Below are positions 12,301 through 25,040 of a stretch of 64,000 nucleotides of DNA, one piece after another. The notes beneath the pieces are model-generated. The model made no database searches. It saw only the letters and a program-made list of their open reading frames with translations, and had not been told where the DNA came from. How positions within the stretch are numbered: position 1 is the first letter of the stretch; every line of letters starts with the position of its first letter. Origin of the DNA: Primulina eburnea (Eukaryota; Streptophyta; Magnoliopsida; Lamiales; Gesneriaceae); the NCBI RefSeq assembly GCF_022965805.1, contig NC_133114.1, positions 1,634,761 through 1,698,760 on the forward strand, written 5' to 3'. Position numbers and translations under genes: made by a program.

Positions 12301-15300
12301 GAATCTGGTTGGTACTGAATGTAAAATAGAGATGCTCTCTGTTTCCTGGTACTTTTTAGAATAAATGTAATGGATGTATCCTCCAAATGTGTCTTTCCAA
12401 ATTTATCTAATGGATTAGGGCATAAGGCTGAGAAAAACAATTGAGCATTTCTATATGCATCTTCACACTATATGTAACTCATTTCACAATGTGCAGTTAT
12501 GAAGGTTGAATAACAACCCCTGTGCAAATGATTTTCGTTATTTGGGAAAAAAATAACGGTTTTCTTTTGTAGTTTTCTTAGTTGCCAGTTGGTACCTAAT
12601 TCGTATAACCTCTTTTTTTTGTTGGTCTTTACGGGATTACTCTATTCCACATGATGGAGAATAGTTGGCCACACATCTTTTATTTAACTTAGTATTTATG
12701 TGCTAGAAGGTTTGTTTTGATTGATATAGTGTTTCATTTGAACTTTGCTCTAAGTTCTGGCATGCTTCATGATACAGGACCCTGATGACACCCTAAAGCG
12801 CAAGACATTTGAACTGCTTTACAAAATGACCAAGTCGTCGAATGTTGAAGTAATTGTGGACCGTATGATAAATTACATGATAAGCATCAATGATAACCAT
12901 TACAAAACTGAAATAGCATCTAGATGTGTCGAACTTGCTGAGCAATTTGCACCGAGCAACCAATGGTTTATACAGGTAATCATACCGACTTGTACAGCTG
13001 CTTGATTTGTCCTCACGTGCTATTGATTTTGAGTGGTTTTTAATTCTCTGCTTCTTTGTCATATTTTATTTTCCAGGCTATGAATAAAGTGTTTGAGCAT
13101 GCAGGGGACGTGGTTGACGCAAAAAATGCACATAATTTGATGAAGCTAATAGCAGAAGGATTTGGAGAGGACGACGGCGCTTCTGATAGTTTGCTTAGAT
13201 CATCTGCTGTATGTTTTCTCTATGAATCTGTTTCTTATTCGGGTGCACGTACTTGTATTTGTTTTAAATAACCGTGTTCTATTTTAGTTAGCAAGAACAA
13301 TTTGCATATTGAAATGATTGTTCTTATTGATTGACAGTTTGCTATTTATCTTTTACCTTTCAGCATTTTCTATTTTTTTAAACACGAGACTTGTTGGTAT
13401 TCTTGGAAAGCACTATGTAGCTTTGCATGAGATTATGACGAGATTAGTTAGGTTATTCCCATGCAATATGCATGTTGAAATTACATTTTATGTATTTTTT
13501 GGTAATGGTGAGATTATTATGTTTAATGGATATGTTCAGTGGAGGAGAATGGTCTTCTTCTTTTGAGAATATCACAGATGGAATTATGGAAAGTCGTCAA
13601 CTTGAAATATCATTATCCCATTTAAGTCTTTAAAAATGTATCTTGTGACTTTTTAATAACTATTGAGCCCAAATTACTCAATCATCTTACTAGTTTCCAG
13701 TGTCATCACACTACTAATCATGTGGATTTAGTTACTAAAGTTACATTGTGAGCTTACCAGTTTTCGGTACGTGATGTATGACCATATTAGGAATACCGTC
13801 CGAATCAGGAAACTGTGTCCGGATTTACCTCGACTTCATTTTCATAAACAATCTCTATAATCTTGTTGAACTTTTTGGCCTTCCTTTTTGTCTGGTCTTG
13901 AAGAGGAATCAAGGATAGTGGGGATAAAATCAGGAAGATTTAATGCCATTGTCCTACATCAGCAGGAAGTTAAAATTGTGGTTGATTTATAAATGTAAAC
14001 TACACGACACTTTCATAAAAACCACTGACTATGTCTTTCTAAACAGTTGATTTAGTTTGATCAGTCAGTGTTAACATAGTTTCAAGGGATGCTTTCTCGC
14101 AGGCTTGAGGGTTTGGGACACCAAAAGAATCGATGATGTCAGTGTGATTTAATTTAAATTTCTAAATTGAAAGCAACCTTTTGTCTCCCTTAAAGTTTTA
14201 GGCGCAGCTTGGTAGCTCGAGTGTTTTTAGGGTCAGACATCTTTGTGACACTCCACTTTCTTTGATTTCTCCAGCTATTAACTATAATTTTGCTGCTTAT
14301 GGAAAGTATTTCATATTGTCCACTGCTTAGACTGACAGTCAGTTGAATCATATTAAATTGATTATTATGGTTTCACTCATTTATCATTTCTAATCGGAAT
14401 TATCTTATTTGTGCAGGTGGAGTCGTACCTTGGAATAATGGGAGAGCCAAAGCTTCCATCCGCTTTTCTTCAAGTATGTTCTATGACATCTACGTTCATC
14501 TTCTCTCTGTTTTTTTAAAATATTTTTTGCTTTATTTTCATTGGTGATCTGTTCACTGGATCTTCCCATCTCCCTTTCTGTATTTTCTCCCTCTCTGAGT
14601 GTATATATAATTTTCTGTGTGTTTTTCTGATTCTGTTTTCTACTCATTCTATCTCTCTTTGGATGGTCGAGTACTGATTGTGGATATGTCTTGCCTCTGT
14701 CGTCCTTTTTCTTGTTTGTCAGGTCATTTGCTGGGTCTTAGGGGAGTATGGGACTGCAGATGGAAAGTATTCCGCCTCATATATCTCTGGGAAGTTGTGT
14801 GATGTGGCAGAGGCACATTCAACCGATGACACAGTCAAAGTATGCATCTGGTTTTGTTTTATAGTCTTTCGGGAATCTTTTGTTTATAGTATACTTAATT
14901 TTGGAAAATAAAAATATTAGGTCTCATTGCTTTGCTTTTTGGCCGTGAGACTCCTTTATTAGCTTCCCTTTTCAGAAGTGCCTTTTCTCCTAATAGTTTT
15001 CGTCTTGTTTCGCTAATTTTCTGGTACTTCTATCACTCAGTTCATGTTGTTTTCTCCTTGTTTTGAAGGCTTATGCAGTAACGGCGATTATGAAGATACA
15101 TTCATTTGAAATAGCGTCTGGTAGGAAGGTGGATATGTTACCCGAGGTTGGTACTTTGAATCATGTGCGGTTGCTTTGACATTCTATTGTATAATCAACT
15201 ACATAAAAATTAAAATCTAGGTTGAATTTTTTGTCTGTTGTGCTTGCTTCCATCTGTAGGACTAAGAGTAAATTCCTATACAAGACACATTGTCATCACT

Positions 15301-17953
15301 CATCAGCATGATGATCTTTATGCATATCCCTGCCTCCTTAGTCCTTTCTCACACTATTTAGTGCATGTCACAGCTCTTTGATTCTTCCTTCTACTGATGA
15401 TTTACCTGTGATAATGAGAACTCCATCAACATAAACAAAGAGTAGGTGATTTTGTTATCAGTGGGTTTTTGTGTTTTTTGGTTTATTTGTTTAATTGTTA
15501 TATATGTAACACAACATGGTTGCTCAAACAGTTTGTAAATGAGGATTATGCAATATGGCTTATCACCTTTCTTTTCTGAAAAAAATCTGGTGAAACTTGT
15601 GTCAGAAGTTTTGGCAATTTTAAAAATTAACTTCACATAAAATGGTGTTCCCAAGGTTTATATGTTACCGGTTGAGAGTAGTTTGCATCTTTCTCTCCTA
15701 TCTAGAGAGGTTAAATTTACCCGGATTTGGAAACTCAGAAAGTGTGCTCATGCATAATAAATTATGGTCGTTTACGGGCACTTTTTCTGCTTGGATTGTC
15801 ATGTTTTTCTTCGAGACTGTCAAATAACTGACACTTTGTGTTTGAGGAAAACATTTTTTTGTAGAAGGGCACTTAGCCATGGGATTTTTTGTTCTGATTA
15901 TAGATGTATAATGATTTTGATGTGTCAGGGGGAGTAGCTCTGAGGATTAGAGACGTAGCTATGTTTCTTCAATTCCAGCTGTAATTAATTGATTTAGAAT
16001 AGGTTTCCAGACTGGTAACCTCTTGCTTGCTGCAGTGCCAATCATTGATTGAAGAAATGTTGGCGTCGAACTCAACTGATCTGCAGCAGCGTGGATATGA
16101 GCTTCAAGAAGTCACTTGTTTAGATGCTCATGCACTTGTGAATATATTGCCAATGGACTCTACTTGTGAGAAAATTGAGGTAATGCTGACTATTAGAGTA
16201 GACTTTTAATTCTTTTCCTGTTATTTTGGATGGACTTTGTTTATATACACACAATTTAATTAGGAGGTCTGATTTGCAACGAAACTCGAAACCTGATGTT
16301 CTGTCTTTTTCTCTTTAGTAGTGACTAAAGCAGGACAATAGCTGTTATATCAAGTTGTTACTGTATTAATCTATTTGCGCCAAAAATAATGGACCTGCCA
16401 AATTGTCATTTTGATTGTCTTGGCAACCTGTGATAGCTCTCCATATCCTGGCTGGTGCTGCCTTGATGCAGTTTCTTAGAGACTTGTGTACTTTTGTACA
16501 CAATTCCAAAAGTTGGACTAATTATAACAAGCTAAATCTAATCTGTTTAAACTGCAGTATCAGAGTTTGGATTAATTCACTGTTGTGGTTTCTAATAATC
16601 TATGATAAATGATAGTCAAAAAGGACAGCGACTTTGAGGATATAATTTCATTTGGTAATTAATGTATTGGTTTTGTGGTTTTGTTTTCCTATGTTTTTTT
16701 TGGGCCGATGACGAGCTTGGATTCTTTATGGGAAAAAACAAAATTATGCCAGCGGAAATTTTTGCCTTACTATCATATATCAATGCTAGTACAAATTATG
16801 GGTTCCTGTTTACCTGTGTCCATTCCCTACATTGTGTTTTTATATCATCTTTTAGTTGATCATAAAATTTGTCAAATCTTTGCAGATCGACAAAAACCTT
16901 CCGTTCCTCGATGCATATGTCCAACAAGCATTGGAAAAGGGTGCTCAGCCATACATTCCTGAGAATGAACGTATCGGAATATCAAATATTAGCAATTTCC
17001 CAACTCAAGAGCATCAAGAATCCTCAGCACACACTCTTAGATTCGAGCCCTACGAGTTTCCAAAACCACCTCCAGTCATACCTCCGGTACATCCATCCTC
17101 CACGGAGCTTGTTCAAGTAACAGAGCCAGCTTACATTTCAGATATTCAGCAACCTGCTACATCTGTGCCCTCTGCCTCCAACACCGAGTCATCAGAAATC
17201 AAGTTACGACTTGATGGGATTCAGAAAAAGTGGGGCCGGCCCACTTTCTCATCTACTGCACCATCTACATTTATCACTGATACTGTCAAGATTCAGAATG
17301 AGGCGACTCAACATGATTCAGTTGTCAGTTCAAGCACAAAAGCGCGTGATTTCTCTCAAGATTCGAGAAAGCAATTACCTGAGATTTCTCCAGAAAAACA
17401 AAAACTAGCGGAGTCACTATTTGGCGGTGCATCAAAATCTGATAGAGAACAGCCTCATAGCCAGAAGGTTTTGAAAACTCAGCATCACACTGGAGATAAA
17501 ACTAGTGTAAACAAGAGCACAACATCGTCTGATGCTACCAGTGTAAAATCATCTGAACCACCTCCAGACTTGCTGGACCTGGGTGAACCATCTGTCACCC
17601 GTAGTGCACCATCTGTAGATCCATTCAAGCAATTAGAAGGTCTTCTTGATCTAACACAAGAAACGACCCCAATAAATACTGGTGGAGTTGGGACGTCTGA
17701 GTCTGAGGCCCCTTATTTTATGCCTCTGTTTGCAGACATGTCTTTGACTTCACAGAGCGACAACGATCCCAATCCTGTGGCAAATATGATCAACAAAAAT
17801 GGTCTTGCAGGCAGCACAGTTGCATATTCGACACAACAGATGAACAAAGGGCCGAATTTAAAAGAAGCGTTAGAGAAGGATGCATTTGTAAGGCAAATGG
17901 GAGTGACTACATCAGGTCAAAATCCCAACTTATTTAAAGACTTGCTTGGGTAA
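9305..17953 (+). CDS. AP4E: AP-4 complex subunit epsilon (11 exons, two frameshifts)
   Basis: Large adaptin subunit of the AP-4 coat, which sorts cargo at the trans-Golgi network (to vacuoles in plants). Exons: 9305-9999, 11252-11437, 11748-11962, 12047-12157, 12778-12975, 13077-13208, 14417-14473, 14723-14839, 15069-15146, 16036-16179, 16886-17953. All introns are GT-AG and phase 0. Landmarks are GRELAMGSQGGFGQSKEF, KMTHDENLLLKRTGYL, PDDTLKRKTFELLYKMTKSS and the C-terminal GQNPNLFKDLLG, all typical of plant AP-4 epsilon. Exons 1-10 form the adaptin trunk and exon 11 the hinge and tail. Three oddities: the codon where the family's usual ATG is expected is CTG (9395-9397), so the only in-frame ATG before the conserved region is 9305, adding 30 residues; an extra TG in exon 1 gives a stop at 9929-9931; one C is missing near 9908-9911 of the same kind in exon 3 at 11908-11911. 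Repaired length would be about 970-1,000 residues. The intact splice sites argue for sequence error or recent lesions rather than an old pseudogene. Confidence 0.9.
10390..11105 (-). mobile_element. Copia integrase fragment in AP4E intron 1
   Basis: On the minus strand, text typical of Copia integrase runs from about 11080 to 10520: an EYIAL block, PEHNSFSERHHHHIVETG, PLTFWPHAFATAVHLIN, CYPWLCPYSSHKL and CYDPSTNKKYVSRHVRF. Frames shift between blocks, so it is dead. It sits wholly inside intron 1 and is antisense to the gene. LTRs and target-site duplications were not found. Confidence 0.8.
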
Positions 17954-18279
17954 ATTTTGTGTCCAAATCTTGTGCACCGATCAATATTGGAAGAATCGTT
18001 GAGGTTCTTTGCCATGAGTCATGAGCAGATTCGGAGAAAACCAGAGCTGAGTTGGTTAAAACCCAGTTTGTGTTGACAAAAATCAGGTGCACTTTGTCTT
18101 GATTACTAGAGAGGATACTGTAAGTAGAAAGTACGGCGAGGATTGAATTTTTTGAGGCAGTAGAAACGTTGCTTTGTTCAACGTTTTGCCACAGATTTAA
18201 AATTATTACAACAGAAACGTAGCTTGTCCTCATTTTGAAGATTTATTTTTTTCCCTTAGACGATATACCTTAGAAAAAG
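17954..18279. other. AP4E 3' flank
   Basis: Sequence after the AP4E stop codon, likely containing its 3' untranslated region. No AATAAA is evident. It ends where the inverted-duplication homology begins near 18280. Nothing else is recognised. Confidence 0.5.
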
Positions 18280-18480
18280 TGGGGTCAGCGGCTTCTTCTC
18301 TACTTGAGAATCTGTGCAGAAAGATTTTGCTGAAGTCTTGGAATGTCTGGATTCTTCCTGATTCGATCAGGTTAACCACTGTTGTGCTGCTCTTGCCAAA
18401 GTGTTGAGAAAGATCCGACACTTGATGGGTCAACGTACTTGTGTAACAGGACATCATTCTCAAATTAGGAATTGTGCTTT
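18280..18480 (-). pseudogene. Gypsy gag fragment at the left arm edge
   Basis: The minus strand matches the start of the Ty3/gypsy gag at 44830-45004. In the gag frame it gives LNTLAGAAQQW-like text followed by a QDFSKIFLHRFSS-like block. Homology stops near 18280, in mid-gag, which marks the outer breakpoint of the left arm. Confidence 0.7.
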
Positions 18481-19566
18481 TCTAGATCTCTTGTTCCATT
18501 GTACTCCCCTGTATTAGGAAACCTAAAGTGTTGGGGGAGCTCGGTAGCTAGGACCTGCTGAGAAACGAACAACTCGAGGGGGCGGAGGAGGAGGGCCTCC
18601 CCGAGGATCGCGCACACGATGAAACTCTTATCACAGTCTTCTCATATGTTCTGTGACTTCGTTTCAGTTCAGGGGAGGATTTTGGGCGGTTTGCTTTCTC
18701 TTGTTTGTGCCAACACTTATTTCATTGTTGCTGTAATCAGTTGGCTGTGAAATATTGAAGGGAGGTGGTGGTGGAGGTGGATTGTTCTTTTGATTTTCTT
18801 GATAATTGTTTCTTTGATTTAGATTTTGGGTGGTGCTTCTTTGATTTCATTTTATTGGTTCACTCCTTCTTCTTCTTTTTAAAATTTTTTTTTTCTACAT
18901 TTGACACCAATTGATGATATCAAAAGTTATACCTTTGGTTTGGTCCGGCGAGGCAATATAATCCTTGCTGATTTGCTATAGAGCGAGCTGAACTGCATAT
19001 GTGCCGAGCATAATGGTGGTACATATCTGCACTGACGAACGATTTAGGCGTCATAATTTTTTCGACATAACCTTTCTCTGGAGCGTATTCCATGGCAATG
19101 ACGGCGTCTTTTGAGAGGATATGAATAATGTAAAAAAGTCGTTAAAAATCAATTAAAGTTTTATGTTTTTATAAAATTTTACTGTCGACATATTAAAATT
19201 TTATAAAAAAATATTTTTATATGCCTTGTGAAATTAAAATTTTAGAAAAAATTTACTTTACAAAAATATAAAGTAAATATGAGTTGAACTCTAGAAAAAA
19301 ACGTTTTTAAATATCCCTCATTTTGTCCGAATAATTGAATTAAAGGTATGTCAGACGAAAGCCTGAAACTCATAAAGCCCAACCCAACGCTACACCAACT
19401 TTCAAACATTTAGGCGAGTTTGATTTCTCTGCATTCAATCGAAGTATCGACGGTGAGATGAGGAATTTTACGCTCCATTACATTCTACATCAATTGATTT
19501 TGCCGTTGAACCTTTGGATTAATATCTTTCTTTAGGTGGATTGGGACCTCAATTGTGAATTTTAAG

Positions 19567-21261
19567 TCGGGCGGGGGGAGACTTGTGGCCACCTGGGCTG
19601 TAGCCCGGGTGGCCCAATATATATATATTTTTAGTATGTATTAGTTTTTGTCCAGTCTAGATCCAAATTACATAAGCCCGGGTGGCCCAATTGCTTTTTT
19701 TTTAGTATGTATTAGTTTTTGTCCAGTCCAGGTCCAAATTCCATAAGCCCATGCTCCAAAGTCCAATTGTTTGATATTGTCTAAGGAAAAAAAATGGAAG
19801 ACGCTTGAAGAAGCTGAGAAACAAACCCTCCTCCCAAGTCCCAACCCGTCGTGTCGCTCATCTCCTCTCCCAGCATCAGCCGTGAGCCGCCGCACCACCT
19901 TATCCCGGAGTTCCAAACACCGTCGCGAGATCAGCCATCGACAGCCCCAAGCTCTGCACGGCTGCGCCTTCTTCAGTTCTTCCTGTGCTGTGCGGCTGTG
20001 CCAAATCGAAGAAGAAGCCACTCGATTTCAGCTCCTGTTCTTGCGTTCGATACTTCGATTCTTGCTCGATTTAGGTATGTGTTCGATATATCATGTTTTG
20101 GATAATAAATGTAATGACTTTTGCTGTTGCTTCAGATTTTCAATTCCCGAGTTTGAAATTCTCTCTGATGAATTTGAAGTGGTTCCTTTCTTTGAATATT
20201 AACTGTTAACTTACTGGAAGTTATAAAGGAAACAATATTGAGTCATTAGGATTTAGGCATATTGAAGTTTAATTTCATGAATGCATTCTGTTGAATGACC
20301 AAGTATATGAAAAATGGTCCCGGCTGTGTGGTGTGGCTGCTGATATAGCACGAAGATATTGTACGTTCAGAAAATTTTGACCTACGAAAAATTTGAGAAG
20401 CTTATTTGGATTCAATGAAAGTCGATTTCCGCCGCTCGTAGGTTTTCCTTGTTCTAGCTTGGTGATAGAATCTGATGCCTCGGCTTTTGACAATCTGATA
20501 CCTTGTTTGGACAGATCATTTCGTTCCCTACTTTCATCTTACTTAAGCAATGATTGTCCACTTAACTAGCGTGCCCACGTGAGAGTAAGGCCTCTCTTGT
20601 GGAAGCAGTGACCCTTTAGCTAGCCGATAAACCCTTCAATTGAATCACCGATGATGGTTGCTACTATTTTATTTGAAATACTTATTTTATTTATTAATTT
20701 GTTTATATATTTATCTATTAAATAAATTTATATCTAAATATTATGTAATATTATTGTCAAGCTGTAAATTGGGTGTCAATAATAGGCACCGACTGGCGTC
20801 TTCATCCTGTTGACCCCTATAGGACACAATCTTGGTTTTGAAATAAATTGTTGCTTGCCTGCACTTTTAAAAAAAGAAATTAATTAATTATAAATGTGAC
20901 AGCTGCCGTGATCATAATTGGTTTTATTGAATTTGCACTTTCTTGGAAGGTCACACTTTGTTTTGGTGCTGCCGTTTCATCTAACATTAAATGAATGATT
21001 TTGGAGATATTCATTTTATTTTGATCTTCTTTAATTTTTATTGCAGGATGATGAAAATATAATATTACATTGTCAATGTTTTGTCGGTTTCTGAGTCTTA
21101 CGAGTTCAATAACCAAAATATTGAAGATCTTGTTAATGAGAAACTTTTTGTGACTACGATGAACATGTATCATAGTTATGATTTTAATAGTTATGAATTA
21201 TTTTATTTTTTGTGGAAAAATTTTTAGCCCGGGTAGATTTCAAATCCTGACTCCGCCACTG
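19567..21261. mobile_element. TIR element (hAT-like) inserted upstream of left APC13
   Basis: This 1,695-bp block is absent from the right arm, where the sequence runs straight from GAATTTTAAG to CTATCGG. The right end, CTGACTCCGCCACTG, resembles the reverse complement of plant hAT termini (CAGTGGCGGAGNCAGG). The left end, TCGGGCGGGGGGAG, is a weak match. The ends also share GCCCGGGT near 19602 and 21228. An internal tandem duplication of about 85 bp (near 19600-19755, GTATGTATTAGTTTTTGTCCAG twice) is present. I see no transposase, so it is probably non-autonomous. No clear 8-bp target-site duplication is visible. Confidence 0.55.
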
Positions 21262-21297
21262 CTATCGGCTGTTCGTTTCCGACGGAAGAAGCATACA

Positions 21298-22857
21298 ATG
21301 GCAGAACTAAGCTTGGGAGTCCTGATTGATATTGTGGATGAGGAATGGATGAGAGACACTCTGCCTGATGATGGTAATTCTTCTATGGGAACTTGGGTTA
21401 GGATAAATTTTGAATTTTGTTGTTTAAAATATCATACCCTTTTGAGTATTAATGTAATGAAGGATTTTTTGATTTTTTCGATTCCTTTGTCTCTTCAGAT
21501 CTTCCTCTGCCTCCAATACTTGCTTCGAGGACCGATGATACTGAGGATTCGAGTATGTTAGTTTTCAAATTTTGAATAAATTTCCTTGAAATGATGCTAA
21601 TATTACCAGGGAAATCACTATCATTTGAAATATATGTCTTGAATTGGTTATTTGCCATTGAAGCTGCATTTGTCAACATGTTTCTAGTATAGTTTATTCG
21701 GGATAGACTCTATGAAAGGATGATGGAAGTCACATGGAATGGTTGGTGGTCGGATCATTTCGAAAAGGGCTTGAAATGTAGGATGACTAGAACAAGTTCA
21801 AGGCTTCAAGTAGTGAATAGTATTTGTGTATTTTTCAAATAACACCATTTTTTTGTCACTGTTCTTATTTCTTGTCAGCTTAAATGCCACAGTTCAGTCT
21901 GGTTTTTTATCTGAAGAAATATTCAAAGAGGAGGTTGAGAGCACCTTTCGTTAGGGCATTGAGTTAAATCATAAACCAATATCCTCTAGTGAAACTACGT
22001 CCAAGGAGGAAATTGAGCCAACTATCTGGCTTTTAAGTTTTATGGTTGGTGACCTTGATATACTTATAATATAATCGAACGACTGAAAAAAACAGGTAAT
22101 TGTTAGTTTATTCAATTTGATTTAGATCAGCTTGAGCCCAAAACTAAAGCATTATTGTCACACATCTAATTTGAATTTTATGTGGGCACGTCCTTGAGTA
22201 GTAGATGCTTTTTTATTCGGAAATTCGTTGGTTAAGTTAGTTATTGTTAAAGTTATATTGACCTTAGTCATAATTGAGAATTTGACTCACAAATCATTGT
22301 CTGTTGTTTGTTTTGAGTTACTTCTGAATAACGCTGTAGTTTTTATTGCAGGTTTATCATCCTAGCTGTATAGCCTCTGCTGTTTTTACCATGGTTTTGT
22401 AGTTCGGTGGCATGACTCATTATATGATTAAAGTGTGAATGTCTAACACAAATTAGGTGTACTTTTGTCTTGTTACAATCCAAATCCTTGCATTGGATTT
22501 CTTTTTCTTGAATGTTAACGTGGAAATATATCATTTTCCTTTTTTTCTTCTTACAAATGATGAAGATTTAATCTGGGGAAAATTCCGAATTCCAGGGGGA
22601 CTTGGGAATAAAATGCCAATCTTTGAACTCTTCATACCTGCATGCAAATTTATGTTTTCTTTAAGTGAATGATATAATATTTTTCTCACGCCATCACTTT
22701 ATTCTTACATAATATTTTGTTTGTACTTGATCTTCGTTTACGTGATATCTAAGATTGATTTACTTTTGTGTATGTTGTATTTGATTGTTTCTTAGATCAG
22801 GAGACTCAACAAGTTGAGACAGATACTTGGCATGATCTTGCTTTGGGCAACCAATGA
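21298..22857 (+). CDS. APC13: Anaphase-promoting complex subunit 13, left copy
   Basis: Small subunit of the APC/C ubiquitin ligase, which drives cyclin and securin destruction in mitosis; the Arabidopsis orthologue is BONSAI. Exons 21298-21373, 21499-21552 and 22796-22857 join at GT-AG sites to give 63 residues, the usual plant length. The protein starts [20 protein letters not shown], has the conserved acidic and proline run DTLPDDDLPLPP at residues 20-31, and ends [15 protein letters not shown] intron in the leader (about 19450-19535) is shared with the other copy, but a TIR insertion separates that leader from the ATG by 1.7 kb. A LINE lies tail-to-tail 327 bp past the stop. The coding sequence is intact and its expression uncertain. 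Confidence 0.92.
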
Positions 22858-23183
22858 AGTTCCAACCAAGGAGGGTACTACTTGGTTACATTATGGTGAC
22901 TGTAGTAATGTTGTCTTTATACTTAGATATTTGAACCATGTTGGAAAAATTGTACCTTTCGATGGCGATAATGTGATTGTTTTGTTTAATAGATTCAATT
23001 TTGATCTTTATGCCTTGTTTGTGCTCAATTTGGCTTGTTTGACAAGCTCAATTGGGTTGAGCTAAGTGTAAATAATTGTTCGAACCATGTTCAACCGTTC
23101 AAGCCTAAAATATGGTGATTCGAACTTGAATCTAACTAAAACGAACTGAAGTTCTGATTGGATTTTTTTTATCATTTCAGTTC

Positions 23184-24240
23184 TTTTTTTAGTGAATAAC
23201 ATTAATTAAAATAAGGTAAAAAGAGTTATGAACAAGTACATTGAGCATCCCTATGAGATAACAAGTATCGAACCAATAGAACCAATGATACCATCACCAA
23301 TTACACGGGGCATACCCCGATTCTAGAAACAAGCAAAGACGATCATATCCACACACAAACATAAATAATAATAATAATAAAAATAATAATAATTCAATAA
23401 GAGCTTATATCCAGATGATTTGGCGAACATCGAACAATAATAATCTTGATTTTCATAATGATATCCTCATAGCACGACATTTCTTCTTCAAAAAGAGCTT
23501 GATTGCATGCATTCCAAATGTTGTAGACACATGCTGCCACTGCAATTGAACTTAGACAATGCAGAATTACTTCTGTAGACACCTCATAAAGCTTTCGGAA
23601 CGCATGTTGCAGATCCCATGATTTTACGCATGCCTAGCCATTCTTTGATGTCGTTCCAGATTCTGTTTGACACAACACAAGAAAAATAGATGATCAGCTG
23701 ATTCCTCACTGTTATTACAAAGTACACACATCTTGTTCTCAATATAGAATTGTCAATCCTTAGTCAGGAATTTACCGTGTGCAAACCACATGCCAAAACG
23801 ATGTTTGGGGAGTATGCAATGTTTCCAAATGACAGGTTTCCATGGTCGTCGTCCTTTTTGAACAAAGAATTCATAATCTCGAGCAAGACCACCATGACAT
23901 CCGAACCAACTCCAACAGCTTCCCTGCACTGTGAGCCGAGGGTTGTCTAAGTAGAAGAACATCTCGAATTCTCAGAATTTGTTTAATCAAAGGAGACTCA
24001 CCTTTCTTCCAATTCCATTCCCAAACACTACCAAACCATACATGGATCTCATTCACCCATTTCACCTGCATGCTATCCTTCTTCATATGAATCTTCCATA
24101 ACGTTTTTGCAATCAAATCATTGTTCTGAGCCAATTAATTCTTAGCCCCATGCCCCCATCTTCATTTTGTCTACAAAACATGTTCCAAGAGATACGAGGA
24201 TGGTTCGAGGGCTACATAAACTTCTTATAAATCATGTAAA
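23184..24240 (-). mobile_element. LINE (non-LTR retrotransposon), 5'-truncated, left copy
   Basis: The minus strand encodes the C-terminal end of a plant LINE polyprotein. It begins with an NEDGGMGLR-like block near 24150, then LIAKTLWKIHMKKDS and the zinc-binding region HGKFLTKD..CVFCNNSEESADHLF, and ends with VYNIWNACNQALFEEEM near 23480. The 3' tail is a T run at 23184-23190 followed by AGTGAATAAC on the plus strand. Stops and frameshifts break it. It faces APC13 tail-to-tail. An (AAT)n tract at 23366-23396 lies in its 3' region. Confidence 0.8.
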
Positions 24241-24385
24241 TGTCATCCACGATATTTGAAATGAGCTACTGGTGGTCGGAGTATGACCAAATAATTTGGA
24301 TTGCTAGTTTCAGCAAAAACAAATTACAAAACCTTTTCAAACTAACTATATATACTACATGTGTGTGTGTGTGTATATTGCTCAC
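24241..24385. other. Short spacer with TG microsatellite
   Basis: Unassigned sequence between the LINE and the proline-rich exon. It holds a (TG)n tract near 24359-24376. Confidence 0.5.
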
Positions 24386-24525
24386 CTTCTCCTTACGTAG
24401 TCAACCAGCGGAGGAAATGAGTGGAAGAGATGTGGTGAGGCTGAAGTGGTGGGTTTGGATTCAGGAAATGGAGGTGGATGGATATCTGTGCTCGGAGGAG
24501 GAGGTGGGCGTGAAACGTCTGCCAT
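24386..24525 (-). pseudogene. Possible isolated first exon, proline-rich N-terminus
   Basis: The minus strand reads MADVSRPPPPPSTDIHPPPF and on to SFPPLVDYVRR, ending at a GTGAGC donor (24385-24384). It looks like a proline-rich N-terminal exon. Seen from APC13 outwards it lies beyond the LINE and antisense to APC13, the same place and orientation that the coiled-coil relic holds in the other arm. It may therefore be exon 1 of that gene; this is inference. If the outer LTR really starts at 24511, the first five codons are LTR-derived and the exon is chimeric. Confidence 0.35.
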
Positions 24526-25040
24526 ATTTATTGTTTTAAAAGTACTAGAAATTTTTTTTTCTTCAAATTTTCGGCCATGCACTAAACTCCATGAAAATAT
24601 TTTTACAAAATATTTTATCCTTTAAAATAAAACCTCAACCAACTAGCATTTTAAAAATCAAGTGAAATAGTCATGAAATTGAAATCGTCACATGTTTTAC
24701 CAAACTAAAAAGCAATAAATTTGAAAAGTATAGCCCATACTAACCCTCTCAAAAATCTCTCAAAAACATAAATAAATAGTCTTAAAATCTTTAACGTAAA
24801 TCATGAACCATAAATCGTAAATGCGGAAAAGTAGAAGCGCTGGTCCTCGGGTTGTAAGGCTTGAGATTTATTAGTCTTCATTGACGTGATATTCGAAGAT
24901 ATGAGAATGCATGACATGTAATGAGGGGTACTTAATGAAATGATGAAGTATGGCATGGAAAAGGCATGAAAAATAGAATTTTTGAATGTATGGCCGAAGC
25001 CATACCGCACCCGCGCTCAGAAAGGTACCGCACCCGCGGT

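Larger units (their letters stand above)
18280..23804. repeat. Inverted duplication, left arm
   Basis: Read on the opposite strand this segment matches 41157-45004 block by block: gypsy gag scrap, a proline-codon-rich stretch, APC13 leader, APC13, and LINE 3' end. In stretches I compared the arms are roughly 95% identical; in the APC13 exons only 2 of 192 bases differ. The left arm is longer because of the insertion at 19567-21261. With that removed the arms are about 3.83 and 3.85 kb. Confidence 0.9.

Noticed and set aside
16856..16885. An ATG at 16856 in frame with the last AP4E exon, suggesting a separate 365-residue gene.
   Set aside because: It lies in the intron before the acceptor at 16884-16885; the sequence continues the AP-4 epsilon reading from exon 10.
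24240..24539. A plus-strand reading through 24390-24510 joined to GEYFAGDEK at 39573 as one continuous exon.
   Set aside because: It keeps frame if the nest is removed, but the upstream text is tryptophan-rich and unlike protein; the minus-strand proline-rich reading is more natural. Kept only as a possibility.
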